Shown: positions 43,507 through 52,821, numbered from the stretch's first letter. The stretch is 64,000 nt of DNA from Streptacidiphilus sp041262525 (GCF_041262525.1 NZ_JBGCCK010000001.1:372001-436000); one strand, 5' to 3'. Notes: generated from the sequence alone by a model not told the origin. Made by a program: numbers and translations.

Positions 43507-44450
43507 CGGACACCCTGAACGTCGTCACCGTGCTCGGGGCGACCCGCAACTTCTTCAAGGTCGGCCACTACACCCTGCGCCGCCTCGCCACCGACGCACC
43601 GCAGCTCACGCTGCGCCTGGCCATCCCCGAAGCGCACCTCGCCGGGCGGGCCGTGAGCGACATCGACGTGCAGCTCAGGGACTGGAACCCGGCGGTGCCC
43701 GCCTCGCTGGCCGAGGCACTGGCCGGGACCGACACCATGCTGATGGTGCCCCCGATCGACCGGCGCGTCGACATCGGCGGCATGTATCTCCGGGCTGCGC
43801 AGAAGGCCGGCGTGCGGCAGATCGTCTGCCTGGGTATCCAGTTCGCCCAGGGTCAGGGCGCCATGGCCGACGAAGCGGCAGAGCTCGAACGGCTTCTGGA
43901 GAAGTTCGGCATCGCCTATGACCTCGTCCAACTGCCCATGTTCCTGGAGAACATCCTCTACCAGTGCCAGTCGATCGCCGAGACGGGGATGTTCACCTTC
44001 CCCGTCGACGCCGACCAGCCGTTCTCCTACATCAGCTGCGACGACGCCGCAGAGCTGTTCGTCCGCAAGATCCTCGCGCCTGACACGGTGGACCTGAGCA
44101 GCACCTTGATGAGCCATCACACCCAGGCGACCTGCGCCCAGTGGGCTGCGGTCCTCCAGGAGGTCTCCGGCCGGCCGATCACGTTCGCGCGCCAGGCAGA
44201 CGAGCACTTCGTGACCAGCCTGGCCAAGTACGGGATGCGCCGCCCGGCCGCGGAGCAGGTCCTCGGCCTGTGGGAGCAGATCAGCTCCGAAGGCGACGCC
44301 GCCGCGACCCGGGCTGCCGAGCAGCTCCTGGGGCGACCCACCACCGATCTGCAGAGCTGGACGACGGCCCGCGCCTGCTGCTTCGGCCCCGCCTTCACGT
44401 CGTGCCCCCACCCCCACCCGCCGAAGCAGCACATGTTCGGCGCCGCCTGA
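43503..44450 (+). CDS. NmrA-type NAD(P)-binding protein
   Basis: 315 aa from ATG 43503 in a 4-base overlap. An N-terminal Rossmann fold with modified loop (VTVLGATRNFFKVG), IVCLGIQFAQGQGAM and LPMFLENIL fit the NmrA/atypical SDR group; the catalytic Tyr-x3-Lys of classical SDRs is not obvious, so it may be a redox sensor or a non-standard reductase. A Cys/His cluster at the end (CCFGPAFTSCPHPHPPKQH) is unusual. Third gene of the coupled run. Confidence 0.82.
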   Translation: MTDTLNVVTVLGATRNFFKVGHYTLRRLATDAPQLTLRLAIPEAHLAGRAVSDIDVQLRDWNPAVPASLAEALAGTDTMLMVPPIDRRVDIGGMYLRAAQKAGVRQIVCLGIQFAQGQGAMADEAAELERLLEKFGIAYDLVQLPMFLENILYQCQSIAETGMFTFPVDADQPFSYISCDDAAELFVRKILAPDTVDLSSTLMSHHTQATCAQWAAVLQEVSGRPITFARQADEHFVTSLAKYGMRRPAAEQVLGLWEQISSEGDAAATRAAEQLLGRPTTDLQSWTTARACCFGPAFTSCPHPHPPKQHMFGAA

Positions 44451-44611
44451 ACTCAGACGGTAGGACGCGGCGCGGGCCCGTAGCGGCCCGCGCCGCACTC
44501 CTCCGCCCTGCACCCATGAGGAGTGCGGCGGCGTGATCGAGCACCAGCAGCCCAGCACCAGGACGCCACGGACACCGGCGCGTCTGGCGCGACACCGTGA
44601 GGACTTCTCCC

Positions 44612-45982
44612 ATGACACTCACCAACTGGGGCGGCAACACCACCATCGCCGCCCAGGGCGGATGGACCCGCATCACGTCCCTCGAACAGCTGGAGTCGTT
44701 GCTGACCCGCGAGGACGGAAAGCTGCGCGTCCTCGGGTCCAGGTTCACCTACCCGACCCAACTCCAGTGCCCGGACGGGACGCATGGCATCCTCCTCGAC
44801 CTGCCCGGCCGCGGCACCGGGGAACTGCGCGGAGACCACCTGTACGTCACGGGGGACACCCTGCTCGACGACGTCTGGCGGGCATTCGACCGCCACGGAC
44901 TGGAGCCTGCTGCCTGCCCGCCCGTGATCACGAAGCAGACCGCCGCCGGCGCCCTCGCCACCGGCACCCACGCCCAGGGCCTGATCAGCGGCACCTTCTC
45001 CGACTGTGTGGCCGCCATCGAGCTCATGGACGGGACCGGAGTGATGCACCGGATCACCCCTCGTGACACCGACGACTTCGACGCCTCCGTCCTCAACCTC
45101 GGCTGCCTCGGTGTGGTCGTCGGCCTGGAACTGCACGGCCGACCCGCAGCCGAACTGCTCTGCAGCCGCTTCACCGGCGTCGAGGACAGCCTCCCCGAGC
45201 ACTATGCCGCCTGGAACCGTGAATCCGTGGCTGCCAAGAGCTGGTGGTTCACCGAGCACCAGGTCGTGCACACCTGGGTCACCCACGACGACGCCTGGAC
45301 GCCCACCGACACTGCCCACAGCCTGTCTGACCTGGACCACATCGTGACCCGCACCCGCCGTCAGCTGATGGCCGACATCGGCGACGGCCAGGGCCGCACA
45401 CCGGCCGCCCAGACGCTGGAGAAGTTCCTCGGCGCGACCGACGCGAAGGGGACACTCCACGAGATCTTCAAGAACGGCATCCCAGCCCCGCAACTCAACA
45501 TGGAGATCGCCGTCCCCCTCGACACCGTCCCCGAGGCGTACGCGGAGCTCAAGGAACTCCTGCACGCCTCTCCGTACAAGCTGCACTACCCCGTGATCCT
45601 CCGTAGCACTGGCTCGGCCAGAGGCCACCTGAGCCCGGCGCGTTCAGCACCGGCCACCTACTTCGGTTTCGTGTCCTACATGACCGCTGAGGGGCTGATC
45701 ACTGCAGCCCGCCCGCTGTTCGACGACATCCAGCGCCTGCTCTACGGCCTGGGTGGTCGACCCCACTGGGGCAAGTACTTCACCCCGGAACTGCTGCCCG
45801 CCTCCAACACGGACGGCTTTGACCAGTTCAGGCTGGCCCTCGACAGGTTCGACCCGCGGCGACGCTTCGAGAACGACACCTTCTACCGCGCCCTCGGGCT
45901 CTCTCCGGCACGGTGCACCGGATCCACTCAGCGGCGCCTCGCCGGCCCCGCTCGTCGGCCGTCCCAACGGCATCACAGATGA
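44612..45982 (+). CDS. FAD-linked oxidase of alditol/aldonolactone oxidase type, covalent-His position lost
   Basis: 456 aa from ATG 44612 (GAGGA upstream). The PP-loop/FAD domain (about 20-190: LRVLGSRFTYP, TAAGALATGTHAQGL, LGCLGVVVGLEL) and the C-terminal RPHWGKYFTPE and RRRFENDTFYRALG motifs are those of AldO / D-arabinono-lactone oxidases. In AldO the segment GSGHSF carries the His that binds FAD covalently; here it reads GSRFTY, so flavin should be bound non-covalently. The last 25 residues are Arg-rich and extend beyond the family end. Same direction as the preceding operon after a 161-base gap. Confidence 0.85.
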   Translation: MTLTNWGGNTTIAAQGGWTRITSLEQLESLLTREDGKLRVLGSRFTYPTQLQCPDGTHGILLDLPGRGTGELRGDHLYVTGDTLLDDVWRAFDRHGLEPAACPPVITKQTAAGALATGTHAQGLISGTFSDCVAAIELMDGTGVMHRITPRDTDDFDASVLNLGCLGVVVGLELHGRPAAELLCSRFTGVEDSLPEHYAAWNRESVAAKSWWFTEHQVVHTWVTHDDAWTPTDTAHSLSDLDHIVTRTRRQLMADIGDGQGRTPAAQTLEKFLGATDAKGTLHEIFKNGIPAPQLNMEIAVPLDTVPEAYAELKELLHASPYKLHYPVILRSTGSARGHLSPARSAPATYFGFVSYMTAEGLITAARPLFDDIQRLLYGLGGRPHWGKYFTPELLPASNTDGFDQFRLALDRFDPRRRFENDTFYRALGLSPARCTGSTQRRLAGPARRPSQRHHR

Positions 45983-46026
45983 CACGTACTTGCGCTACCG
46001 CCGTCGTGTCAGTGTCGGTCACCAGA

Positions 46027-48126
46027 ATGAGCGGCATGACGAAGCCTTCCGCAGCTGCGCCCGCTGTCGACCTTGCTGATGAGGTCGCCTACCTTGAAGC
46101 CGTCGCGCAGGCGCGCAAGGCCGCCGACGCCTACTACGGCTCCGGTGAGTCGGAGCTGGATGACGACACCTACGACCGGCTGCTGCGTGGCATCACCGCG
46201 TGGGAGGCCGACCACCCCGGGCAGATCGCGGCCGACTCGCCGTCCCAGCAGGTCGCCGCGGGTGTGACTACGGGCGACGTCGCGCACACCGTGCCGATGC
46301 TCAGCCTGGGCAACGTCTTCTCGGACGAAGAACTGACGGCATGGGCCGCGTCGCTGCAGCGGCGACTGGGCGGCGAGGCGGTCGCCGGCTGGGCCGTGGA
46401 GCCCAAGCTCGACGGCGTGGCCCTGGCCGCCCGATACCGCGAGGGCCGACTGGTGCAATTGGTCACCCGCGGCGACGGAACGACGGGGGAGGACGTCTCC
46501 CACGCCATCGACGACATCACCGGCCTTCCCGCGCGGCTGACCGAACCGGTCACGATCGAGGTCCGGGGTGAGGTCCTGATGACAGAGGCTCAGTTCGAGG
46601 CCGCGAACGAGCAGCGGACCGCGCACGGGGCCACTGCCTTCGCCAACCGACGCAACGCCTCCTCCGGCTCCCTGCGGGCCAAGGACCGGGCCTACCGAAT
46701 CGAGCAGACCTTCCTCGCCTACGCCGCCCTGGCTGACCCCGAGCACACCACCGACCCGGCCCTCGCCGAGCTCACCCACACCCAGCTCATCGCCCGGCTG
46801 GCCGCCCTTGGGCTCGGAACCACCGCCGACACCCCAGTCGCCACCGTGGCCTGCACCACTCTGGAGCAGGTCATGGGCCGGGTGCGGGAGATCGGCGCCC
46901 TGCGTGCGGAGCTCGACTTCGAGCTGGACGGGGCCGTGATCAAGGCCGACAACCCCGCTGACCAGGAGCGGGCCGGGATGGGCTCGCGGACGCCGCACTG
47001 GGCCACGGCGTTCAAGTTCCCGGCCGCCCAGAAGATCACCGTGCTGCGCGCCGTGGAGTGGAGCGTGGGCCGCACCGGCGTGATCGCCCCGCGCGCCGTT
47101 CTGGACCCGGTCGACGTTGCCGGCACCACCATCACCTACGCGACCCTGCACAACCCGGCCGACATCGCCCGTCGCGGCCTGATGCTCGGAGACCACGTCA
47201 CCGTCTATCGCGCCGGTGAAGTCATCCCCCGTGTCGAAGGTGCCGTGGCCAGCCTGCGTACCGGCGACGAGCAACCGATCGCCTTCCCCGAGGTCTGCCC
47301 GCGTTGCGGTGCCGGGATCGACCGCAGCCAGGAGCGCTGGCGCTGCGAGCGCGGACGCGCCTGCGGCCAGGTCGAGGCCATCCGCTACGCCGTCTCCCGC
47401 GACGCGCTCGACATCGACGGCCTCGGCGAGAAGATCGTGGTCCAACTTGTCGACAAGGAGTTGATCGAGGACTTCGCCGACCTGTTCACCATCACCCGGG
47501 AGCAGCTGCTGACCCTGGACCGCATGGGCGACAAGAGCGCCGACAACCTGATGGCCGCCATCGAGACCGCCAAGACCAAGCCGCTCAACCGCGTCTTCTG
47601 CGCCCTTGGCGTCCTCGGCACCGGCCGTTCCATGTCGCTGCGCATCGCGGCGTACTTCGGCTCCATGCAGGCCATTCGCGACGCCGACGCCGTCGCGCTG
47701 GAGGAGGTGGACGGGATCGGCAGCGAGAAGGCCCCGGTGATCGTGGCGGAGCTGGCCGAGCTCGCTCCGCTGGTCGACAAGCTCGTCGCGGCCGGCGTGA
47801 ACATGGAGCAGCCCGGCTTCGTCCCGCCGGCTCCGGCGGACGCCGAGGCCGAGGGGGAGAGCAAGGACAGCGAACTGCCGCTGACAGGGAAGACCGTGGT
47901 CGTCACCGGAGGGATGACTGGACCACTCGCGGACCGATCCCGCACCGAGATGACCGAGTTGATCACCAGGGCCGGGGGCCGCGCTTCCTCCAGCGTCTCC
48001 GCCCGCACCCACCTCGTCGTCGCCGGAGAGAACGCAGGCAGCAAGCTCGCCAAAGCCCAGGAGCTGGGCATCGAAATCAGCACACCGGAGGAACTCGCAG
48101 AGCGCCTCGCTGCGTACCTCATCTGA
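46027..48126 (+). CDS. ligA: NAD-dependent DNA ligase (accessory copy)
   Basis: 699 aa, complete. Domain Ia (AYYGSGESELDDDTYDRLL), adenylation motif EPKLDGVALAARY with the AMP-binding Lys, OB fold, four-Cys zinc finger (CPRCG ... CERGRACG), helix-hairpin-helix repeats (VDGIGSEKAPVIV) and a BRCT domain at the end (LTGKTVVVTGGM). All steps of nick sealing appear possible. Every streptomycete needs a chromosomal ligA, which is not in the syntenic part of this window, so this one on a mobile element is likely an extra copy. It follows the oxidase gene by 44 bases in the same direction. Possible roles: element maintenance or resistance to a LigA-directed compound. Confidence 0.93.
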   Translation: MSGMTKPSAAAPAVDLADEVAYLEAVAQARKAADAYYGSGESELDDDTYDRLLRGITAWEADHPGQIAADSPSQQVAAGVTTGDVAHTVPMLSLGNVFSDEELTAWAASLQRRLGGEAVAGWAVEPKLDGVALAARYREGRLVQLVTRGDGTTGEDVSHAIDDITGLPARLTEPVTIEVRGEVLMTEAQFEAANEQRTAHGATAFANRRNASSGSLRAKDRAYRIEQTFLAYAALADPEHTTDPALAELTHTQLIARLAALGLGTTADTPVATVACTTLEQVMGRVREIGALRAELDFELDGAVIKADNPADQERAGMGSRTPHWATAFKFPAAQKITVLRAVEWSVGRTGVIAPRAVLDPVDVAGTTITYATLHNPADIARRGLMLGDHVTVYRAGEVIPRVEGAVASLRTGDEQPIAFPEVCPRCGAGIDRSQERWRCERGRACGQVEAIRYAVSRDALDIDGLGEKIVVQLVDKELIEDFADLFTITREQLLTLDRMGDKSADNLMAAIETAKTKPLNRVFCALGVLGTGRSMSLRIAAYFGSMQAIRDADAVALEEVDGIGSEKAPVIVAELAELAPLVDKLVAAGVNMEQPGFVPPAPADAEAEGESKDSELPLTGKTVVVTGGMTGPLADRSRTEMTELITRAGGRASSSVSARTHLVVAGENAGSKLAKAQELGIEISTPEELAERLAAYLI

Positions 48127-48156
48127 GTCGTGCGTCGCTCAGCAATGAAGCAACAC

Positions 48157-48300
48157 GACCGGCGGGGGCGGGCGCCGGAGGAGCCCCCGCCGGGGAACCG
48201 CGCGGCTGGAAGCCATACGCGCTTGCGGAGGGCAATTGACCTCAGCAATGAGGTGGAGCAGGCGCGGCACTGCCGGATCGGCCGAAGGTCGATAGCGACT
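48157..48300 (+). repeat. Intergenic repeat family 2, copy a (terminator after ligA)
   Basis: GACCGGCGGGGG...GGAGCCCCCGCCGG hairpin, then GGAAGCC, GCGGAGGGCAAT and CACTGCCGGATCGGCCG. The same order of blocks occurs at 60674-60828. The first hairpin should terminate transcription from ligA. Confidence 0.7.
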
Positions 48301-48404
48301 TGTAGCACCTTCTCTGAACTGTCGCTTTGTGCTCGTGCCGTTGACCTGGGCTGGGTGATGGGTCGGCGTCGACGCCCAGGACAGCACCTGAGATCATCCC
48401 GGCC

Positions 48405-48989
48405 ATGTTCATAGCGAAGCGCAGGCAGCAGGCCATCGCGGGCGTCGAGTCTCACGTGCGGGACTTCTTTGCTGGTCACGAACAGGTTCAGGCCCACGAC
48501 TACGACTTGGGGCTGGGTCGTCGGGAAGCCGTCCCGGGGCTGCGCATCATCGCGGCCAGTCCGGGTCCTCGCTGCAACGCCTGGACATATGTCACCGCCG
48601 GGTGCTGGTCTGCGGTCGAGAAGCACGGGCACGGAGTTGAGTTCGCCCTGACCGCTCCGGCCGGCGACGTGAGTTTCGTCGATCTGCTCGCGAAGATCGC
48701 GTACTACCACGCCGGACACCATCTCGATATTGAGCACAGCATGCCCATCGGCGAGCCGTGGATGCCTGGTTCGTCTTGCGACCATCTGCTCATCAGCCTG
48801 CCCTATCTCCACGACCCGGAGCTGGAACACTGCCCGCTCCCAGACGGACATGCCCGCATCCTCTGGGCCCTCCCGGTGACGGCCGCTGAACTCGCCTATC
48901 GCCGCGAGCACGGCCATGAAGCGTTGGAGCAACTCTTCGAGGAACGCGAGATCGAGCCCACGGATCCGAAGCGCGCTTCTGTGGCCTGA
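48405..48989 (+). CDS. Suppressor-of-fused (SUFU) domain protein
   Basis: 194 aa. VPGLRIIAASPGPRCNAWTYVTAG, GHGVEFALTAPAGD and HILW-type end (GHARILWALPVTAAELAYRREHG, read in parts) follow the SUFU fold seen in bacterial immunity proteins. SUFU members are known immunity proteins of polymorphic toxin systems; no toxin gene is nearby, so it may be an orphan defence. Separated from ligA by a repeat-bearing gap of 278 bases. Confidence 0.85.
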   Translation: MFIAKRRQQAIAGVESHVRDFFAGHEQVQAHDYDLGLGRREAVPGLRIIAASPGPRCNAWTYVTAGCWSAVEKHGHGVEFALTAPAGDVSFVDLLAKIAYYHAGHHLDIEHSMPIGEPWMPGSSCDHLLISLPYLHDPELEHCPLPDGHARILWALPVTAAELAYRREHGHEALEQLFEEREIEPTDPKRASVA

Positions 48990-49383
48990 GAGGCTGTCCC
49001 TGGCTTCGGGTCGGAGTCACTACTCAACTGTTGGGGGAACGATGGAGGAGCCGCCGTTCGGCGTGTTGTTGACGACGAGTGGGGATAGCGGCCTCGCTTT
49101 GGTTCAGGCGGTTCGGACCATGACTTGTCTGAGCGCCTGGCGGAGCAAGCAGTTGCTCGATGCCGCGCCCACCACTCTGATCGCTGAGACATGGTTCGAG
49201 TGTCGGCGGCCGTGGCAAAGTCCAGGTGTGCGGCCAGTTGAGTCCCGGCTGATGGCCACCAGAAATCCAGGTGGATGGCCGTCCGGCCTGCGGTGTTCCT
49301 GATCGCTTCCTTATCTGAAGGAGACCCCTTCGTCCGGTTTGCTGGTGTTTGCGAAGCATCAGCGAACTGGTCGAAGAGGTCCT

Positions 49384-50883
49384 GTGACGAAGTCTGACAG
49401 AGAGATCATGGAGATATTCGAGGCGTATGACCTGACCGAGACGGTCTGGTCGGCGGCCGCGCTCACGGGGCACGACCCGAAGACGGTCAAGCGGTATGTC
49501 GAGGCCCGTGCCAGCGGCCGGAACCCGTTCGAGCGCGAGCCCCGGCCGAAGATGATCGACGGCTTCCTGGAGAAGATCGAGGAGTGGGTCGAGCAGTCGA
49601 AGGCGTCGATCCGCGCGGACGTGGTCCACGACAAGCTCGTGAAGATGGGCTTCCAGGGCAGCGCGCGCTCGACTCGGCGGGCGGTGAACGCGGCGAAGAC
49701 CGCGTGGAGGGCGGGCAAACGGCGGACCTACCGGCCGTGGATCCCCGAGCCGGGCCGCTGGTTGCAGTTCGACTGGGGCGAGGGGCCGAAGATCGGCGGG
49801 CGTCGGACCTGGCTGTTCTGCGCGTGGCTGTCCTGGTCGCGGTTCCGGGTGGTGATCCCGGTCTGGGACTGCACCCTGGGGACGTTGGTGGCCTGCCTGG
49901 ACACCACGCTGCGGCGGATCGGCGGGGCTCCGACCTACGTGCTGACCGACAACGCGAAGACCGTCACGGTCGAGCACATCGCCGGGATCCCGGTCCGGCA
50001 TCCGCAGATGGTCGCCGCGGGCCGGCACTATGGCTGTCAGGTCGTCAGTTGCGTTCCCTACGACCCCGAGTCCAAGGGCGGGGCGGAGGCCACGGTCCGG
50101 ATCGCAAAGGCCGACCTGGTCCCGACCACGGCGAACCTGCTGCCCGCCTACGACTCCTTCGCCGAGCTCGCGGACGCCTGCCGAAGCTGGTGCGACAGCG
50201 TGAACACGCGCCGGCACCGCGCGACCGGGCAGATCCCATCCGACCGCCTGGACGTCGAACGGACCACGCTGCACGTCCTGCCGATCGAGCCGATGGCGCT
50301 CGCGCTGGGCGAGGAGCGGGTGGTCGGCTCGGACCGCACGGTCAGCTTCAACGCGGTCCGCTACTCGACGCCGCCCGGCTACACCGGCGCCCGGGTCTGG
50401 TGCCGGGTCGTCGGCGACGAGCTGTCGATCACCGCCCGCACCCCGTCCGGCGACCTGGCCGAGATCTGGCGGCACCAGCTGTCCACGCCCGGCGTCCCGC
50501 AGATCATCGACGCCCACTACCCCGACCACCCCGACGGCCGCGGCGTTCACCAGCCGAGGCTCCAGCCCCGCTCGGAGGCGGAGATCGCGTTCGTGGGCAT
50601 CGGCCCCGGCGCCGGCCGCTGGCTCAAGGAGGCCGGCCCCGCCGGGGCGGCCCGGATCCGCGCGAAGATGGCCCACGCCGTCGAACTCGCCACCGTCCTG
50701 GGCACCGACCGGGTCGACCAGGCCCTCGGGCTCGCGGCCGCGGCCGGGCGCTTCGCCGAGGACGACCTGGTCTCCATCCTGGAGCACATCGCCGCCAACA
50801 AGCCCGCCGCGCAGGTCGTCCGCGCGGACGAGGCCCACTCCGTCCAGAACGGCACGATCGGCTGGCAGGCCCTGGGCCATTGA
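49384..50883 (+). CDS. istA: IS21 transposase IstA
   Basis: 499 aa from GTG 49384 (AGAGG upstream). N-terminal HTH (ETVWSAAALTGHDPKTVKRYV), then the rve/DDE catalytic core: Asp in LQFDWGEGPKIGG, Asp in YVLTDNAKT and Glu in YDPESKGGAE. C-terminal beta-barrel domain (FNAVRYSTPPGY). Catalyses strand transfer with IstB. No stop or frameshift. Confidence 0.95.
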   Translation: MTKSDREIMEIFEAYDLTETVWSAAALTGHDPKTVKRYVEARASGRNPFEREPRPKMIDGFLEKIEEWVEQSKASIRADVVHDKLVKMGFQGSARSTRRAVNAAKTAWRAGKRRTYRPWIPEPGRWLQFDWGEGPKIGGRRTWLFCAWLSWSRFRVVIPVWDCTLGTLVACLDTTLRRIGGAPTYVLTDNAKTVTVEHIAGIPVRHPQMVAAGRHYGCQVVSCVPYDPESKGGAEATVRIAKADLVPTTANLLPAYDSFAELADACRSWCDSVNTRRHRATGQIPSDRLDVERTTLHVLPIEPMALALGEERVVGSDRTVSFNAVRYSTPPGYTGARVWCRVVGDELSITARTPSGDLAEIWRHQLSTPGVPQIIDAHYPDHPDGRGVHQPRLQPRSEAEIAFVGIGPGAGRWLKEAGPAGAARIRAKMAHAVELATVLGTDRVDQALGLAAAAGRFAEDDLVSILEHIAANKPAAQVVRADEAHSVQNGTIGWQALGH

Positions 50884-50945
50884 GCCGCCCCCGCCCCGGC
50901 ACCGATTCTGACCGCACGTCAACGCACGAGAACGGCACGTTCATC

Positions 50946-51719
50946 ATGAGCTTTCCCCACCCGCCGGCTATCCCCGAGGAACTCGACAAGCTGATGCGCC
51001 GGATGCGCCTGCCCTACATGCGCAAGGCCGCACCCGACGTCCTGGCCACCGCCCGCGCGCAACGCTGGGATCCCGCCGAGGTGCTGCGGCTGCTGATCTC
51101 CGAGGAGGTCATCGGCCGCGATGCGGCCACCCGCCGCCTTCGCCGGCACGCGGCGAACTTCCCGACCGGCAAGACCCTCGCGTCCTGGCGGGCCGAGGAC
51201 TCGACCATCCCCGAGCCGACCCAGAACTCCCTGGTCACCCTGGAGTGGATCGGCCGGGCAGAGAATCTGGTGATCGCCGGCCCGTCGGGGACCGGAAAGT
51301 CGCACTTCACCGAGGGGCTGGCCCAGGCCGCGATCGAGAAAGACCTGCGGGTGTCGTGGTTCACCCTGGAGACCCTGGCCGCCGCGATCGGCAAGTCGAA
51401 GGTCGACGGGTCGACCGCTCGAACCGTCGCCCGGATCTGCCGGGCCGACCTCATCGTCGTTGATGATATTGGCCTATTGCCGGTCGGCGAGGACGCCGCC
51501 GAGGCGTTCTACCGGATCATCGACGCGGCCTACGAGCGCCGCTCGATCGCGGTGACCAGCAACATCCACCCGTCCGGGTTCGACACGATCATGCCCAAGA
51601 CCCTCGCCGGGGCCAGCACCGACCGGCTCATGCACCACGCTCACCTGGTCCAGACCTCCGGCGACTCGCACCGCCTCGCCGAAGCCCTCGCCGGCAAGGG
51701 AGTGGTCCCCTTGAACTGA
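50946..51719 (+). CDS. istB: IS21 helper ATPase IstB
   Basis: 257 aa AAA+ protein. Walker A VIAGPSGTGKSHF, Walker B LIVVDDIGLLP, arginine-finger region SIAVTSNIHPSGFD. N-terminal helical domain contacts IstA. Downstream of istA by 62 bases, as is standard for IS21. Confidence 0.95.
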   Translation: MSFPHPPAIPEELDKLMRRMRLPYMRKAAPDVLATARAQRWDPAEVLRLLISEEVIGRDAATRRLRRHAANFPTGKTLASWRAEDSTIPEPTQNSLVTLEWIGRAENLVIAGPSGTGKSHFTEGLAQAAIEKDLRVSWFTLETLAAAIGKSKVDGSTARTVARICRADLIVVDDIGLLPVGEDAAEAFYRIIDAAYERRSIAVTSNIHPSGFDTIMPKTLAGASTDRLMHHAHLVQTSGDSHRLAEALAGKGVVPLN

Positions 51720-52165
51720 CCCCCACCCCCAGGAGCACCACTGGCCACAGGCATGGATTTCTGATGGCCACCAGCCTGGACACCCGAAGACCGCCCACCT
51801 GGGCATCTCAATGACCGTTGACAGTTCGAGCGGGCAGAACAGGCTGCCAGGCGCCTCAACGAGCTGGGCGCCAGAGCTGAATTGGCCTGCAGGTGGTGCG
51901 AGCGGGTGATGTCCCCTGAGGACTGTCCGGTGGATCCGGAACCGTGCTCGTCGCCCTACATGTCCCCGGACGCTTGCCCGGCGAGTCGCCCCCGACGCAA
52001 CGCGTGATGTGAAGAGCTTCCAGGGCGGATCACATCAGGCGAGCTGGCTGAGCGCTCGTAGGGGCGGTCACTGACCTGACCTGCGACGGGCTTTGCCTCG
52101 CGGTCGCTTCGGGCGGGGATCCGATCGAACACTGCAGGAACTCCATTGAAATGTGAGGTGTGGTC

Positions 52166-52720
52166 GTGCGCAGGGATGTGATGCGGTTCGCCGAGTTGGC
52201 GGGCATGTCGACCGAACCGAGTGGCCTGTCCGTGCCGTGGGAGCGGTCGCGTGAGGTGTGCGGTGTCGACTTCCCCGCGGACTACCGCGAGTTCGTCGAC
52301 ACATTCGGTCCCGGCGAGGTGCGCGGTTACCTCTGCGTGAGTGCGCCGCGGCCCTTCCACGGGTCCCCGCCGGACGAGACGGGGTTCCGGAACTTCCTCT
52401 GGTCCACCCACGACTTCGCTCCTGCGTTCAAGAAGATGCGGGAGCATGACCCCGAGGCCAACCCGTATCCGTTCTGGCCAGAGCCGGGTGGAGTGATTCA
52501 CTGGGGCGGCACCTGGCAGGGAGACCAGTTCTTCTGGCTGACCAGCGACCCTGACCCGATGGAGTGGCCAGTCGTGGTCTGGTTTCGCGGCTCGCTCGAC
52601 TGGCGCCGATACAACATGCGCTTCGTGGCTTTCCTGCTGCACGCACTATCAGGTGTTGACCGGGATATGCGTGATCTGCTGGACTGGCCGGACGAGCCGA
52701 TCTGGGCTCCGTCGAGTTGA
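52166..52720 (+). CDS. SMI1/KNR4 family protein
   Basis: 184 aa from GTG 52166 (GAGGT 6 bases upstream); ATG 52181 is possible. CGVDFPADYREFVDTFGPGEVRGYLCV is the SMI1 signature and WGGTWQGDQFFWLTSDPDPMEWPVVVW (read in parts) the second half. SMI1/KNR4 proteins are frequent immunity proteins; a second immunity-type gene near SUFU, again without toxin. Downstream of the disrupted L7/L12-like gene. Confidence 0.85.
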   Translation: MRRDVMRFAELAGMSTEPSGLSVPWERSREVCGVDFPADYREFVDTFGPGEVRGYLCVSAPRPFHGSPPDETGFRNFLWSTHDFAPAFKKMREHDPEANPYPFWPEPGGVIHWGGTWQGDQFFWLTSDPDPMEWPVVVWFRGSLDWRRYNMRFVAFLLHALSGVDRDMRDLLDWPDEPIWAPSS

Positions 52721-52821
52721 AGGCGCGCCTGCCAGGGCAGGCGAACCCCCCTTGAGCAGTCGCGGGTTTAATGATCACCTGCTCCAGGTGCTGCGGGGGT
52801 ACCGAGCGTCGTGGAATCCCA

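Larger units (their letters stand above)
49201..51823 (+). mobile_element. IS21-family insertion sequence
   Basis: 2623 bases, starting TGTC and ending GACA, with imperfect terminal inverted repeats of about 70 bases (best block GGCCAYCAGAAATCCA near 49253 and 51754-51768). Flanked by a perfect 7-base target duplication GTTCGAG (49194-49200 and 51824-51830). It carries istA and istB. The intact duplication and open genes suggest a recent insertion. Confidence 0.9.
49042..52007 (+). pseudogene. L7/L12 C-terminal-domain-like gene, split by IS21
   Basis: Left part 49042-49200, right part 51831-52007. Joined without the insertion and one copy of its 7-base duplication, they give a continuous 111-aa protein: MEEPPFGVLLTTSGD, ALVQAVRTMTCLSAWRSK, LIAETWFE-RAEQAARRLNELG, ARAELACRWCERV. 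This is the small ribosomal L7/L12-like domain (helix with LxxAP) followed by a Cys-rich tail, common in Streptomyces. In its present state translation runs into IS DNA. Confidence 0.85.

Noticed and set aside
38287..48126. Classical antibiotic biosynthetic cluster
   Set aside because: No PKS, NRPS, RiPP precursor, terpene synthase or other core enzyme is present; only tailoring-type enzymes, so the resistance idea is kept as inference only.
49250..51773. IS21 ends placed at the strongest inverted-repeat block (TGATGGCC...)
   Set aside because: No target duplication is found there; moving out to TGTC/GACA gives a perfect 7-base duplication and restores the split gene.
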